Shown: in pieces, positions 24,404-32,627 of the stretch
Layout of the letters: each line of letters begins with the position of its first letter
Numbering within the stretch: the first letter of the stretch is position 1
Origin: Bacteroidales bacterium
Lineage (GTDB): Bacteria; Bacteroidota; Bacteroidia; Bacteroidales; UBA932
Assembly (NCBI GenBank): GCA_017483985.1
Contig: JAFUUB010000033.1
Span: 1 to 37,336, forward strand
Reading direction: 5' to 3'
DNA length: 37,336 nt
Position numbers and translations under genes: made by a program
Notes under the pieces: generated by a model
What the model saw: only the letters and a program-made list of their open reading frames with translations
Databases searched by the model: none
What the model was told of the DNA's origin: nothing

Positions 24404-25554
24404 GCTTTTTTGTTTTTCTTGCCGAACAGCCCGCCGACTTTCCCTTTGACCTTGCTGCCCAGGCTCTCACCCCGCAGGATGATGGTATCCCCTTCCCGAA
24501 GGACATCCGTCCGGGAAAGGCCGTTCATCTTTTCCAGGGATTCCAGCTTGATGGCGAAACGCTGGGCGATATCCCGGAGCTTTTCCCCGTCCTGGTCCAC
24601 GATGTATTTGTCAAGGCCTTTGACGGACTGGGATTTTTTCGCCTGAAGATAGATCACGGTGCCGGGAGCGAGCTTTTCAACCATTTCCATGTCATTGAAT
24701 TTCAGCACTTCCCTGACGAAAAGATTGTTGGATTCGGCAATCGAGGCGACCGTCTCCCCTTCGACCGTATAGATAAAGGGAACCCCGTTCTTGGAGTACA
24801 TCTGACGGGACAGGGAGAAACGGAAGGACTCCCCTTTCCCCGGGACGAACTTGGAAGCCTCTTCCAGGTGGAGGGGCGAGTCCGGGATCACAGTCTGGGT
24901 ATCGTCGATGAAATCCTCCGGTGCGGCAGCCGCCGCTTTTTTGTTCTTCTTCACCCTCGCCTTTTTCACCTTGGCGGCCTTCTTGCTGTCGGAGGACGAT
25001 GCCGGGGCCTGGACGACCTCGAGTGTCTTTTCCGCATCCTTGACACTCATCTTGTCATAGGCGGAAAGGTCATAGTCCTCGATCAGCTTGATCAGCTTGG
25101 CCGGATAGGAGGGATCGGTGGCATAGCCGGCTTTCCGGAGGCCGTAAGCCCATGCCTTATAATCGGTTACCTTGTAATCGAACAGGAATTTGTACCGGTC
25201 GCGGTAACGCAGGAAATCAGAATGGTCCTGGAAACTTTCCTCGGCATTGGCATAGACCCGGAAGCATTCGTTCCGTTTGTCATCGTCCTGCTTCATGGTC
25301 TTTCCCTTCCAGTCATGGCACTTGATTCCGAAGTGGTTGTTGCCTTCGGAGGCCAGCGGGGAAAGCCCATAGCGGGATTCCAGCAGGCCCTGGGCGAGGG
25401 TGATGCTGGCCGGTACGCCGGTCCGGTACATCTCGCTGACTGCCATGGCGCTGTAACGGGCGATGTATTGTTCCTGAGGCGTCTTCCCGGGATCGCCGGC
25501 CGGCAGGGAGAGCAGCACGGCGGCGAGCAGGGAGCAGAAAAACATTTTCTTCAT
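24400..25554 (-). CDS. Glucosaminidase with LysM repeats
   Basis: This 384-residue exported peptidoglycan hydrolase has a signal peptide (MKKMFFCSLLAAVLLSLPAG). A GH73-type glucosaminidase domain spans about residues 28-165, with AQGLLESRYG (catalytic Glu) and NNHFGIKCHDWKG. A Lys/Ala-rich linker follows, then two LysM-like modules (YTVEGETVASIAESNNL and YIVDQDGEKLRDIAQRFAI) that bind glycan, and a basic tail. It is translationally coupled to mltG, which suggests joint action in wall remodelling. It lies 37 nt downstream of rnz. Confidence 0.9.
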   Translation of the reverse strand: MKKMFFCSLLAAVLLSLPAGDPGKTPQEQYIARYSAMAVSEMYRTGVPASITLAQGLLESRYGLSPLASEGNNHFGIKCHDWKGKTMKQDDDKRNECFRVYANAEESFQDHSDFLRYRDRYKFLFDYKVTDYKAWAYGLRKAGYATDPSYPAKLIKLIEDYDLSAYDKMSVKDAEKTLEVVQAPASSSDSKKAAKVKKARVKKNKKAAAAAPEDFIDDTQTVIPDSPLHLEEASKFVPGKGESFRFSLSRQMYSKNGVPFIYTVEGETVASIAESNNLFVREVLKFNDMEMVEKLAPGTVIYLQAKKSQSVKGLDKYIVDQDGEKLRDIAQRFAIKLESLEKMNGLSRTDVLREGDTIILRGESLGSKVKGKVGGLFGKKNKKA

Positions 25555-25579
25555 AACCTGCGGTTGTCTGTTATCGCTG

Positions 25580-25586
25580 CAAGTTA
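25580..25586 (-). promoter_or_regulatory. Weak -7 candidate before the glucosaminidase gene
   Basis: TAACTTG on the minus strand (TAnnTTG) lies 25 nt before the ATG, in the gap after rnz. No -33 is seen. The gene may instead be read through from rpsA-rnz. Confidence 0.3.
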
Positions 25587-25591
25587 CGAAA

Positions 25592-26521
25592 TTATTGCAG
25601 TTTTACCAACGGAAGGTCGAACACGTCCCCGTCCTGGGCGGCATGGGTCTGCGGGAAAACGGTGCGGCACTCGGACTCGTACAGACCGGATTCCTTGCAC
25701 CGGGAAGAATAGTGTCCGATGATCAGCTTCCCGGCACCGGCCTGGGCTGCGCACCGGGCGGCCTGCAGGGTGGTGGAATGATGCCGCAGGGCGGCCTGGT
25801 CCTCCAGGTCCTGCAGATAGGTTGCTTCGTGATAGAGCAGGTCCACGCCCCGGACCCATTCCGGCAGTTCCGGGAAAGGGGCCGTATCGCTCACGTAGGC
25901 GTAACTGCGCGGGACATACGGCAGATAGGCTGCCTCGGAAAGCGGGATGACGGTCCCGTCCGGACGGAGAACATCCTCTCCCCGCTTCAGGGTACCGATC
26001 TCCGTCCTTGAAAGGCCCAGGCGTTCGATCGCCTCCTTGCGGACATTGTAGGGCGGCTGCTTTTCCCGGAAGAGGTAGCCGAAGGTCTCGATCCCGTGAT
26101 TCAGCGGGAAGGCCAGCACCTCGACGTTTTTCGTCTGGTAAATCACCTCGGGCTGCTTCATCTTCAGGAGCGTGAACCGCACCTCGAAGGCCAGTCCGTC
26201 CCCGTAGAAGGAAAGGAAGAATTTCAGGATCGGACCGAGATTCGCGGGGCCGTACAGGTTCAGCGGAGCGGTCCGGCCGAGCATGCCGATGGTGGAAAGC
26301 AGGCCGAACAGGCCGAAGACATGGTCACCATGGATATGCGAGACGAAGACGGAATCCAGCCGCATCAGCGAAATCCCGTACCGCTTCAGCTGGCTCTGGA
26401 CGCCCTCCCCGCAGTCGATAAGGAAAGAGCGCCCGTGTACATCCAGTACGTGGGCGCTCTGAAACCTTCCGACAACGGGCATGGCCGAAGCCGTGCCCAT
26501 TATCTTCAGCGTGAAATTCAT
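25592..26521 (-). CDS. rnz: Ribonuclease Z
   Basis: This 309-residue metallo-beta-lactamase-fold endonuclease trims tRNA 3' ends. It has the GTASAMP N-terminus, the DCGEGVQSQL segment, the zinc motif SHIHGDHVFGL (HxHxDH), LNHGIETFGY, SDTAPF, HEATYL and the late HHSTTLQAA and GHYSSR motifs. The length is typical of the short bacterial form. It starts 3 nt after the rpsA stop codon and is almost certainly cotranscribed with it. Confidence 0.96.
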   Translation of the reverse strand: MNFTLKIMGTASAMPVVGRFQSAHVLDVHGRSFLIDCGEGVQSQLKRYGISLMRLDSVFVSHIHGDHVFGLFGLLSTIGMLGRTAPLNLYGPANLGPILKFFLSFYGDGLAFEVRFTLLKMKQPEVIYQTKNVEVLAFPLNHGIETFGYLFREKQPPYNVRKEAIERLGLSRTEIGTLKRGEDVLRPDGTVIPLSEAAYLPYVPRSYAYVSDTAPFPELPEWVRGVDLLYHEATYLQDLEDQAALRHHSTTLQAARCAAQAGAGKLIIGHYSSRCKESGLYESECRTVFPQTHAAQDGDVFDLPLVKLQ

Positions 26522-26524
26522 GGA

Positions 26525-28345
26525 TTACTCACCTTTCTCGAGTTTGTCCTTGAGCGCAGCCAGCTCGGAGATGTCACCGAGGGTGGTCTTCTCGATGGTG
26601 TTGTTCACCTTCTTGATGGCCTTCTTGGTGTTGTCAGCCTCGGTAGCCACCTGGGCGGCCTTGGCCTCGGAGTAAGTGCGCAGGTGGGAAACCAGGACGC
26701 GGCGGGTGCTGCGGCGGAGTTCGATCACCTTGAACGGGAGGGTCTCGCCGACAACTGCGGTCTTGCCGTCCTCACGGACGAGGTCGCGGTTGAAGCAGAA
26801 GGCCTCGGTACCGTCCTCGAGGGTGATGGTGGCACCCTTGTCAGTGGTAGCGGCAACCGTACCGTCGACAACGCTGCCGACCGGGTGCTTGGCCTCGAGC
26901 TGATCCCACGGGTTCGGGAGGAGCTGCTTGTGACCGAGGCTGAGTTTGTGGTTGGCCTCATCGAAGTCGAGGATGACGACGTCGAGCTTGTCGCCCGGCT
27001 GGACCATCTCGGACGGATGCTTGATCTTCTCCCAGCTCAGGTCGCTGATGTGGACAAGACCTTCGATGCCGTCTTCCAGTTCGGCGAAGACGCCGAAGGT
27101 GGTGATGTTACGGACGGTGGCGGTGTGCTTGGAACCGACCGGGTAACGGTCGCGGATGTTCTCCCAAGGATTGGCAACGAGCTGCTTCAGACCGAGGGAC
27201 ATCTTGCGGGCGTCACGGTCGAGGGAAAGGATCTGGGCCTCAACCTCGTCACCGACCTTCAGGAAGTCCTGGGCGATGCGCAGGCGCGGGGACCAGCTCA
27301 TTTCGGAAACATGGATCAGGCCTTCGACACCCGGCATGATCTCGACGAAAGCGCCGTAGTCGGCGATGAGCACGACTTTACCCTTCACCTTGTCACCGAC
27401 CTTCAGGTCCGGATCGAGGTTGTCCCACGGGTGGGCGGTCAGCTGCTTCAGACCGAGGGCGATGCGCTTCTGCTGCTCGTTGAAGTCGAGGACGACGACC
27501 TTGATCTTCTCATCGAGGGAGACGATCTCCTCAGGGTTGTTGATACGGCCCCAGCTGAGGTCGGTGATGTGGATCAGACCGTCCACGCCGCCGAGATCGA
27601 CGAATACGCCGTAGTTGGTGATGTTCTTGACGGTGCCCTCGAGGACCTGGCCCTTCTCGAGCTTGCCGATGATTTCGCTCTTCTGCTTCTCGAGTTCAGC
27701 CTCGAGGAGCGCCTTGTGGGAAACGACGACGTTGCGGAACTCCTGATTGATCTTGACGATCTTGAAGTCCATGTTCTGGTCGACATAGGCATCGTAGTCG
27801 CGGATCGGCTTGATGTCGATCTGGGAACCCGGGAGGAAGGCCTCGATGCCGAAGACATCGACGATCATACCGCCCTTGGTGCGGGTCTTGACATAACCCT
27901 TGACGACCTCGTTGTTCTCGAACGCGGCGTTGACCATATCCCAGGAACGGAGCTGGCGGGCTTTCTTGTGGGAGAGGATGAGCTGGCCCTTGCGGTCCTC
28001 GGTGGACTCGACATAGACCTCGACCTTGTCACCGACCTTCAGGTCCGGATTGTAACGGAATTCAGGGGCGGGGATGACACCTTCGCTCTTGTAACCGATG
28101 TTCACGAGCACCTCTCTCTTGTTGATGGCGGAAACGGTACCTTCGACGACCTCGGCCTCGTTCACCTTGGAGAGGGTCTGGTCGTAAGCGGCCGCGATCT
28201 TCTCACGGTCTTCAGCGCCGTAGATGTCCGCACCGCTCTCGAAGGAATTCCAGTCGAATTCCTCAGGAGCCACGGAAGCATTGACAGCTTTCCTGGTTTC
28301 TTTTTCAGCAGCTTCCGCTGCTACGTTTTTGAGTTCTTCTTCCAT
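26525..28345 (-). CDS. rpsA: Small ribosomal subunit protein bS1
   Basis: This 606-residue RNA-binding protein brings mRNA to the 30S subunit, important in a phylum with few Shine-Dalgarno sites. Six S1 (OB-fold) repeats can be traced; the best preserved carry GLIHITDLSWGRI, GLIHVSEMSWSPR and GLVHISDLSWEKI, with FVDLGGVDG-type strands. An acidic, Ala/Glu-rich N-terminal extension of about 40 residues precedes the first repeat. The frame is open 59 codons further upstream, through the promoter, so ATG 28345 is used. Codon use is highly biased, as expected for an abundant protein. Confidence 0.96.
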   Translation of the reverse strand: MEEELKNVAAEAAEKETRKAVNASVAPEEFDWNSFESGADIYGAEDREKIAAAYDQTLSKVNEAEVVEGTVSAINKREVLVNIGYKSEGVIPAPEFRYNPDLKVGDKVEVYVESTEDRKGQLILSHKKARQLRSWDMVNAAFENNEVVKGYVKTRTKGGMIVDVFGIEAFLPGSQIDIKPIRDYDAYVDQNMDFKIVKINQEFRNVVVSHKALLEAELEKQKSEIIGKLEKGQVLEGTVKNITNYGVFVDLGGVDGLIHITDLSWGRINNPEEIVSLDEKIKVVVLDFNEQQKRIALGLKQLTAHPWDNLDPDLKVGDKVKGKVVLIADYGAFVEIMPGVEGLIHVSEMSWSPRLRIAQDFLKVGDEVEAQILSLDRDARKMSLGLKQLVANPWENIRDRYPVGSKHTATVRNITTFGVFAELEDGIEGLVHISDLSWEKIKHPSEMVQPGDKLDVVILDFDEANHKLSLGHKQLLPNPWDQLEAKHPVGSVVDGTVAATTDKGATITLEDGTEAFCFNRDLVREDGKTAVVGETLPFKVIELRRSTRRVLVSHLRTYSEAKAAQVATEADNTKKAIKKVNNTIEKTTLGDISELAALKDKLEKGE

Positions 28346-28431
28346 AATTTTTTTGAAAAAACTAGTGGGTTTAACATTATTTCTTGTGTCTTGGACAGGA
28401 ACGCAAACGCGCCCTTTGTCCGAAGAGCGCG

Positions 28432-28439
28432 CAAAGATA
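28432..28439 (-). promoter_or_regulatory. -7 element of rpsA, with structured leader
   Basis: A perfect minus-strand TATCTTTG lies 87 nt before the rpsA ATG. The transcript would begin with a stem in which GCGCGC pairs with GCGCGT (about 28407-28433), a possible autoregulatory target for S1 (inference). Confidence 0.7.
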
Positions 28440-28488
28440 GGAAAAAAACTTGGAAATCCGCACCTTTCGGCTTGAATTTCAAAGAATT

Positions 28489-29436
28489 TTACAGCATTTT
28501 CCGTTTCTTGAAGAAAATCCAAACCGCGGCGAACAACAGGATCATGAAGCCCAGGATGGCGAGCCAGGCCCAGTGCCGACCTTCAAACGGAAGGTGCACG
28601 TTCATGCCGTAGAAACTGGCCACCAGGGTCGGCGGCATCAGCAGCAGGGAGACGAAGGTAAAGACCTTCATGATGTTGTTCTGGTCGAGGTTGATGATAC
28701 CCAGGACCGTATCCTGCAGGTATTCCAACCGCTCGAAGCTGAAGTTGGTATGGTTGATCAGGGAAGCGATATCCTGCTGGAGGACGTTGAAACGGGCGTC
28801 CAGCTGCGGCGGCAGCTTGTCGCTCTTGGTCAGGTTGGTAATCAGGCGCTGCTTGTCCACGATGTTCTCGCGGACAATCATCGTATTCTCCTGCAACTGA
28901 TTGATATCCAGGAGGAAGTCTTCATTGATGTCCTCCTTCTGGTTGACCCGCTTGCTGTACTGTGCAATTTCCTTGGACATGAGCTCGATCATATCCGCAT
29001 CCAGGTCGACGCGCTGGTCCAGGATGCTGACAAAGACCCAGTATCCGTTCGGGAACAGGCGCGGGATCGCCATCATCTTGCGCTGCAATTCGGTGAAACT
29101 GCGCAGCGGAACGTCGCGCAGGGTCGTGAGCACGCCTTCGACCAGGGTGAAGGAAACAGCCTCCATGCTGTATTCTTCCGGGCCCGGCATCAGGAAGTTG
29201 GTATTGGCGAAGATGGCGGTGTCCGTCTCCTTGAAACGGGAGGAACTCTCGATTTCCTCCGCCGTCGCACGGCTCTGGATTTCAACACCGAGGAACTTTT
29301 CGACCGCCCTTTTCTCCTCTCCTTCCGGAGCGAAGAGATCGATCCATACAACGTCTTCGAGACGCAGGCCGGCCAGATCCGTTTCCGACTGGGAAACCAG
29401 GATCATTCCGTTGTTTCTGTAGAAGATATCGACCAT
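28489..29436 (-). CDS. corA: CorA-family magnesium/cobalt transporter
   Basis: This 315-residue pentameric channel subunit imports Mg2+. A long cytosolic alpha/beta domain and helix (to about residue 250) lead into the first membrane helix (VFTFVSLLLMPPTLVASFYG). The selectivity signature YGMN comes next, then an acidic/aromatic loop and the second helix (WLAILGFMILLFAAVWIFF) with a basic tail KKRK. It is monocistronic with its own promoter at 29574-29603 and a ~130-nt structured leader. Confidence 0.93.
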   Translation of the reverse strand: MVDIFYRNNGMILVSQSETDLAGLRLEDVVWIDLFAPEGEEKRAVEKFLGVEIQSRATAEEIESSSRFKETDTAIFANTNFLMPGPEEYSMEAVSFTLVEGVLTTLRDVPLRSFTELQRKMMAIPRLFPNGYWVFVSILDQRVDLDADMIELMSKEIAQYSKRVNQKEDINEDFLLDINQLQENTMIVRENIVDKQRLITNLTKSDKLPPQLDARFNVLQQDIASLINHTNFSFERLEYLQDTVLGIINLDQNNIMKVFTFVSLLLMPPTLVASFYGMNVHLPFEGRHWAWLAILGFMILLFAAVWIFFKKRKML

Positions 29437-29568
29437 AGTCTTCCTCCCATTCCGGGGCTCTCACCCGGCATCTAGCTCCCGGTCCAGTCACCGGGAAAGG
29501 TTCATAACTAAGCCTGTCATACTCTGCGCAAGACAGACATGGGGTAAACGGTGCTTTCCGAAGATCAA
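29437..29568 (-). promoter_or_regulatory. Long structured 5' leader of corA
   Basis: The predicted leader is about 130 nt and contains three stems: CTGTC/GACAG (29514-29518 with 29531-29535), CCCGGT/ACCGGG (29478-29483 with 29490-29495), and CCGGG/CCCGG (29452-29456 with 29464-29468). The last lies 16 nt before the ATG. It does not match the M-box, yybP-ykoY, TPP or SAM-I patterns I know. Whether it senses an ion is unknown. Confidence 0.45.
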
Positions 29569-29573
29569 GCCTG

Positions 29574-29603
29574 CAAAGATAACAAGAACTTTCGGATTTC
29601 CAA
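29574..29603 (-). promoter_or_regulatory. Promoter of corA
   Basis: The minus strand has -7 TATCTTTG (29574-29581) and TTG (29601-29603) at 19 nt. The -33 lies inside the first copy of a 42-bp direct repeat. Confidence 0.75.
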
Positions 29604-29621
29604 TCAGATGCAGGAGGTTTT
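29580..29621. repeat. 42-bp direct repeat, copy 1 (covers the corA promoter)
   Basis: It is identical over 42 bp to 29723-29764. This copy covers the -33, spacer and first two bases of the corA promoter. Confidence 0.9.
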
Positions 29622-29657
29622 TCGAGGGTATTCCCACTTAGGGAAAGACGTTTCTGT

Positions 29658-29665
29658 TATCTTTG
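29658..29665 (+). promoter_or_regulatory. -7 element of a tiny orphan transcription unit
   Basis: A perfect TATCTTTG on the plus strand faces no gene. The next plus-strand signal is the terminator at 29698-29723, so it would make an RNA of about 50 nt. Confidence 0.45.
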
Positions 29666-29697
29666 CCTGCGGTTTTTTTCGTAGTCCCCCTCCAAAA

Positions 29698-29723
29698 TCC
29701 TCCCCTCGGGGGAGGACTTTTTT
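29698..29723 (+). terminator. Terminator of the orphan unit
   Basis: TCCTCCCC (29698-29705) and GGGGAGGA (29709-29716) form an 8-bp stem with a 3-nt loop, followed by C and six T's. It lies directly before repeat copy 2. The gene-free interval 29437-29790 otherwise holds only the corA leader and promoter and the two repeat copies. Confidence 0.75.
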
Positions 29724-29764
29724 AACAAGAACTTTCGGATTTCCAATCAGATGCAGGAGGTTTT
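29723..29764. repeat. 42-bp direct repeat, copy 2
   Basis: This is an exact duplicate of 29580-29621, 143 bp away. It is followed on the minus strand by TTAAAAAAG rather than TTATCTTTG, so it carries the upstream promoter half without a -7 element. It lies 26 bp past the mntP stop. Confidence 0.9.
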
Positions 29765-29790
29765 CAAACGATTTCCCGCAAGGGGCTGGC

Positions 29791-30372
29791 TCATACGGAG
29801 AAGACCGGTCCCCAGAAAGCCTTGATGAGGATGTTCAGGCCGATACTGAGCAGCACGAGGCCGCCCATGAGCTGCGCCCAGCGCCCATAGCGCCGGCCGA
29901 CGGCCTGGCCGCTCCAGATGCCGGAAGCGACCGTCAGGACCGTGATGAAGAAAAGGACGACCGCCTTGAAAACCATGTCGCCGGTACTGTCCCGGTCCAT
30001 GGCCAGGGAAATCCCCGTCGCAAAGGCATCGATGCTGGTCGCCACGGCACAGAGCAGGACATTCCGGAATCCGCCCAGGTCCCGCGACTCGGGCTCATTC
30101 CGCCACGCCGCGACCAGCAGCGCTCCGCCGACATACGCCAGCAAGACGAAGCCGATGACCGGAGCGACCTTCCCGACGACGCCCACGAACAGGTCCCCGA
30201 AGAATCCGCCGGACAGGAAGAAGCACGTATGGATGACGGCGAAGACCAGCGCGACACCCAGGACGCTCCGCCACGAGATCTGCCGCACCGTCACGCTCGA
30301 GCATGCGGCGACCGCAAAGCAATCGGCACAGAGGGAAAGGGAGAAAACCAGGGCGGCGAGAAGGGCGAACAC
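29791..30372 (-). CDS. mntP: Manganese exporter MntP
   Basis: This 193-residue inner-membrane protein has six predicted transmembrane helices. Its two halves share the family motif: SLCADCFAVA in helix 1 and ATSIDAFATG in helix 4, with acidic residues thought to bind Mn2+. MntP exports excess Mn2+. It begins 28 nt after recR on the same strand and is probably cotranscribed with it. No yybP-ykoY riboswitch is visible upstream, unlike many mntP genes. Confidence 0.9.
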   Translation of the reverse strand: MFALLAALVFSLSLCADCFAVAACSSVTVRQISWRSVLGVALVFAVIHTCFFLSGGFFGDLFVGVVGKVAPVIGFVLLAYVGGALLVAAWRNEPESRDLGGFRNVLLCAVATSIDAFATGISLAMDRDSTGDMVFKAVVLFFITVLTVASGIWSGQAVGRRYGRWAQLMGGLVLLSIGLNILIKAFWGPVFSV

Positions 30373-30400
30373 TTTTATTACGTGTATTAACAGTTCTGTT

Positions 30401-31030
30401 TTAAGGCTGGAAAGGCTGGCGCCCGGTAATGGAACGGCCCAGGGTCAGCTCATCGGCATATTCCAGGTCGTCGCCGAAGCCCAATCCCCGGGCCAGCGAG
30501 GTGACGGTCACGCCGAACTTACTGATCTGCCGATAGATGTAGAACGCCGTCGTCTCTCCTTCCACATCCCCGCTGAGGGCCAGGATGACCTCGACCGGCT
30601 CGTTGGATTCCGTCGTCAGGCGCTCCTGCCGCTCCGTCAGTTCCCGGATCGTCAGGTCGGACGGTCCGATACCGTTGATCGGTGAGATAATGCCGCCCAG
30701 CACGTGGTACAGACCATGGTACTGTCCGGTATTCTCGATGCTCATGACATCCCGCACGCTCTCCACCACGCAGATCGTCCGGCGGTCGCGGCTGTGGTCC
30801 CGGCAGATCGAACACTCCTCCCCGTCGGAGATCATCATGCAGTTGCTGCAGTAACGGACCTCGTCACGAAGCCGGTTGATGGACTCCGTGAAGTGATGGA
30901 CGTGTTCCTGGGGCTGCCGCAGCAGATGCAGGGCCAGCCGCAAGGCGCTGCGTTTTCCCACGCCCGGCAGGCTCCGGATCGCATCCACGGCATCCTCGAG
31001 CAACTTGGAAGGATATTGTTCTTTGATCAT
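30401..31030 (-). CDS. recR: Recombination mediator RecR
   Basis: This 209-residue DNA-binding protein of the RecFOR pathway loads RecA at gaps. It has the N-terminal helix-hairpin-helix (LPGVGKRSALRLALHLL), a four-Cys zinc finger (CSNC...CSIC), a Toprim domain (ICVVESVRDVMSIE, YHVLGG), and the C-terminal Walker-like segment with ARGLGFGDDLEYADELTLGRS. The length and order are normal. The -7 element is only 5 nt from the ATG, which implies a leaderless mRNA. Confidence 0.96.
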   Translation of the reverse strand: MIKEQYPSKLLEDAVDAIRSLPGVGKRSALRLALHLLRQPQEHVHHFTESINRLRDEVRYCSNCMMISDGEECSICRDHSRDRRTICVVESVRDVMSIENTGQYHGLYHVLGGIISPINGIGPSDLTIRELTERQERLTTESNEPVEVILALSGDVEGETTAFYIYRQISKFGVTVTSLARGLGFGDDLEYADELTLGRSITGRQPFQP

Positions 31031-31035
31031 GGGTA

Positions 31036-31043
31036 CAAAGATA
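31036..31043 (-). promoter_or_regulatory. -7 element of recR (leaderless start)
   Basis: TATCTTTG ends 5 nt before the recR ATG, so transcription should start at or next to the A of the start codon. Confidence 0.65.
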
Positions 31044-31053
31044 CGAAATCCGA

Positions 31054-31084
31054 TTGGAATTGACGGGCCAATCTCCTATATTTG
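31054..31084 (+). promoter_or_regulatory. Promoter of the sulfatase gene
   Basis: TTG (31054-31056) and TATATTTG (31077-31084) are separated by 20 nt. The -7 lies 25 nt before the ATG. It is divergent from recR. Confidence 0.72.
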
Positions 31085-31109
31085 TAAGTGTACCACACTG
31101 ATTGAACGT

Positions 31110-32591
31110 ATGCGTCCTTCTTTCCTGCTCGCCAGCATCGGCAGCTTCGCGGCCCTCGGCTGTACAAACGGATCCCACACCCCGGGAGATGCCTTCTTGA
31201 CCCTCGACAATAATGCGGAGAAACCCGTCAACATCGTCCTTTTCTACCTGGATGACAGCGGTTTCGCAGACTTTTCCTTCAACGGCGCCGTCGGCTATAC
31301 GACCCCGAACGTCGACTGCATGGCCATGAACGGCTTGCGTTTCACCAATTATTATACGGCCCAGCCGATCAGCGGCGCATCCCGCTCCGCACTGGTTACC
31401 GGCTGCTACTCCAACCGGATCGGCCTGACGGGCGCCCCCATGAACGGCAGCCCCTTCGGACTGGCCGAAGAAGAGGAGACGATCGGCGAAATCATGCAGG
31501 CAAACGGCTACAGCACGGCCCTGATCGGGAAATGGCACATCGGCGACGCGGAGATGTTCCTGCCGCCGCACCATGGCTTCGACGAGTGGTTCGGGCTTCC
31601 CTATTCCAACGACATGTGGCCGAACCACCCGACGATGAAGTTCCCGCGCCTGCCGCTGTACGACGGCCTGGAGGTCAGCAGGTACATCGACACCTATGAC
31701 GATATGGACCGGTTGACCACGATGTACACGGAACGGGCGGTGGACTATATCACCCGGCAGGCCAAGGCGGACAAACCCTTCTTCCTATACTTTGCCGAGG
31801 CCATGCCGCACGTGCCCCTCGGCGTCTCCGACAAGTTCCGGGGAAAGAGCGGGGCGGGCCTCTACGGCGACGTCATGATGGAACTGGACTGGAGCATCGG
31901 TACCGTACGGCAGACCCTGGAGGATCTCGGCATCGCTGAAAACACGTTGATTATCATCACGTCGGATAATGGTCCCTGGAGCAACTACGGCAACCATGCC
32001 GGCTCCTCCGGCGGCTACCGGGAGGGCAAGTCCACAACGTTCAACGGCGGCCTGAGGGTCCCGTGCATCTTCTATATGCCCGGCCACATCCGGGAAGGGA
32101 TCTGCAACGACCTGATCAGCAGCATCGACTTCCTGCCGACCCTGGCCAGCCTGACCGGGGCGCAACAGCCGAAACGCAAGATCGACGGCGTGGATTTCCT
32201 CCCCTACCTGACCGGCCAGGTCAAGGAGTCACCCCGTAAATACCTTTGTTTCTATTTCAGGACCAACTCCCTCGAAGCCGTGACGGACGGGCAGTTCAAG
32301 ATGGTCTTCCCACATACCTATCAGTCCTATGAAGTCTATGCCCCGGGCATGGACGGCCAGCCCGGCCAACTGGGACGCAAGGAGGTCACCGAGACCGAAT
32401 TGTACAATCTCCGGCAGGATCCCGGTGAGCGTCGCAACGTTATGGGCCTGTATCCGGAAAAAAAGGCTGAACTGCTGAAGGTTGCGGAGGAGATCCGCGC
32501 CGACCTGGGCGATGACCTGACCGGCGTCGAAGGGACCGGCCGGAGGGCTCCGGGAAGGGATCCCGGTTCCGTCCCGCCGCCCGCGCGATAA
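31110..32591 (+). CDS. Sulfatase, serine-type, lipoprotein
   Basis: This 493-residue enzyme of the alkaline-phosphatase-like sulfatase family has a lipoprotein signal (FLLASIGSFAALGC, Cys18). The metal-binding pair is at YLDDSG (residues 47-51). The formylglycine motif is SGASR at 88-92, with Ser88 as the residue to be oxidised, so it is an S-x-A-x-R serine-type site needing a radical-SAM maturase (anSME). GKWHIG and TSDNGPW complete the active site. It would desulfate a glycan or aryl sulfate ester in the periplasm or at the surface; the substrate is unknown. The C-terminal tail is Gly/Arg/Pro-rich. No SusCD or other glycan genes are adjacent. Confidence 0.92.
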   Translation: MRPSFLLASIGSFAALGCTNGSHTPGDAFLTLDNNAEKPVNIVLFYLDDSGFADFSFNGAVGYTTPNVDCMAMNGLRFTNYYTAQPISGASRSALVTGCYSNRIGLTGAPMNGSPFGLAEEEETIGEIMQANGYSTALIGKWHIGDAEMFLPPHHGFDEWFGLPYSNDMWPNHPTMKFPRLPLYDGLEVSRYIDTYDDMDRLTTMYTERAVDYITRQAKADKPFFLYFAEAMPHVPLGVSDKFRGKSGAGLYGDVMMELDWSIGTVRQTLEDLGIAENTLIIITSDNGPWSNYGNHAGSSGGYREGKSTTFNGGLRVPCIFYMPGHIREGICNDLISSIDFLPTLASLTGAQQPKRKIDGVDFLPYLTGQVKESPRKYLCFYFRTNSLEAVTDGQFKMVFPHTYQSYEVYAPGMDGQPGQLGRKEVTETELYNLRQDPGERRNVMGLYPEKKAELLKVAEEIRADLGDDLTGVEGTGRRAPGRDPGSVPPPAR

Positions 32592-32594
32592 ATG

Positions 32595-32624
32595 AAAAGA
32601 GCTGACCAACCGGCCAGCTCTTTT
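32595..32624. terminator. Bidirectional terminator between sulfatase and pnuC
   Basis: AAAAGAGCTG (32595-32604) and CAGCTCTTTT (32615-32624) form a perfect 10-bp stem with a 10-nt loop. It lies between the two convergent genes. Confidence 0.88.
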
Positions 32625-32627
32625 GTT

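Noticed and set aside
29437..29568. M-box, yybP-ykoY, TPP or SAM riboswitch upstream of corA
   Set aside because: None of the conserved core sequences of those classes is present; only generic GC-rich stems are visible.
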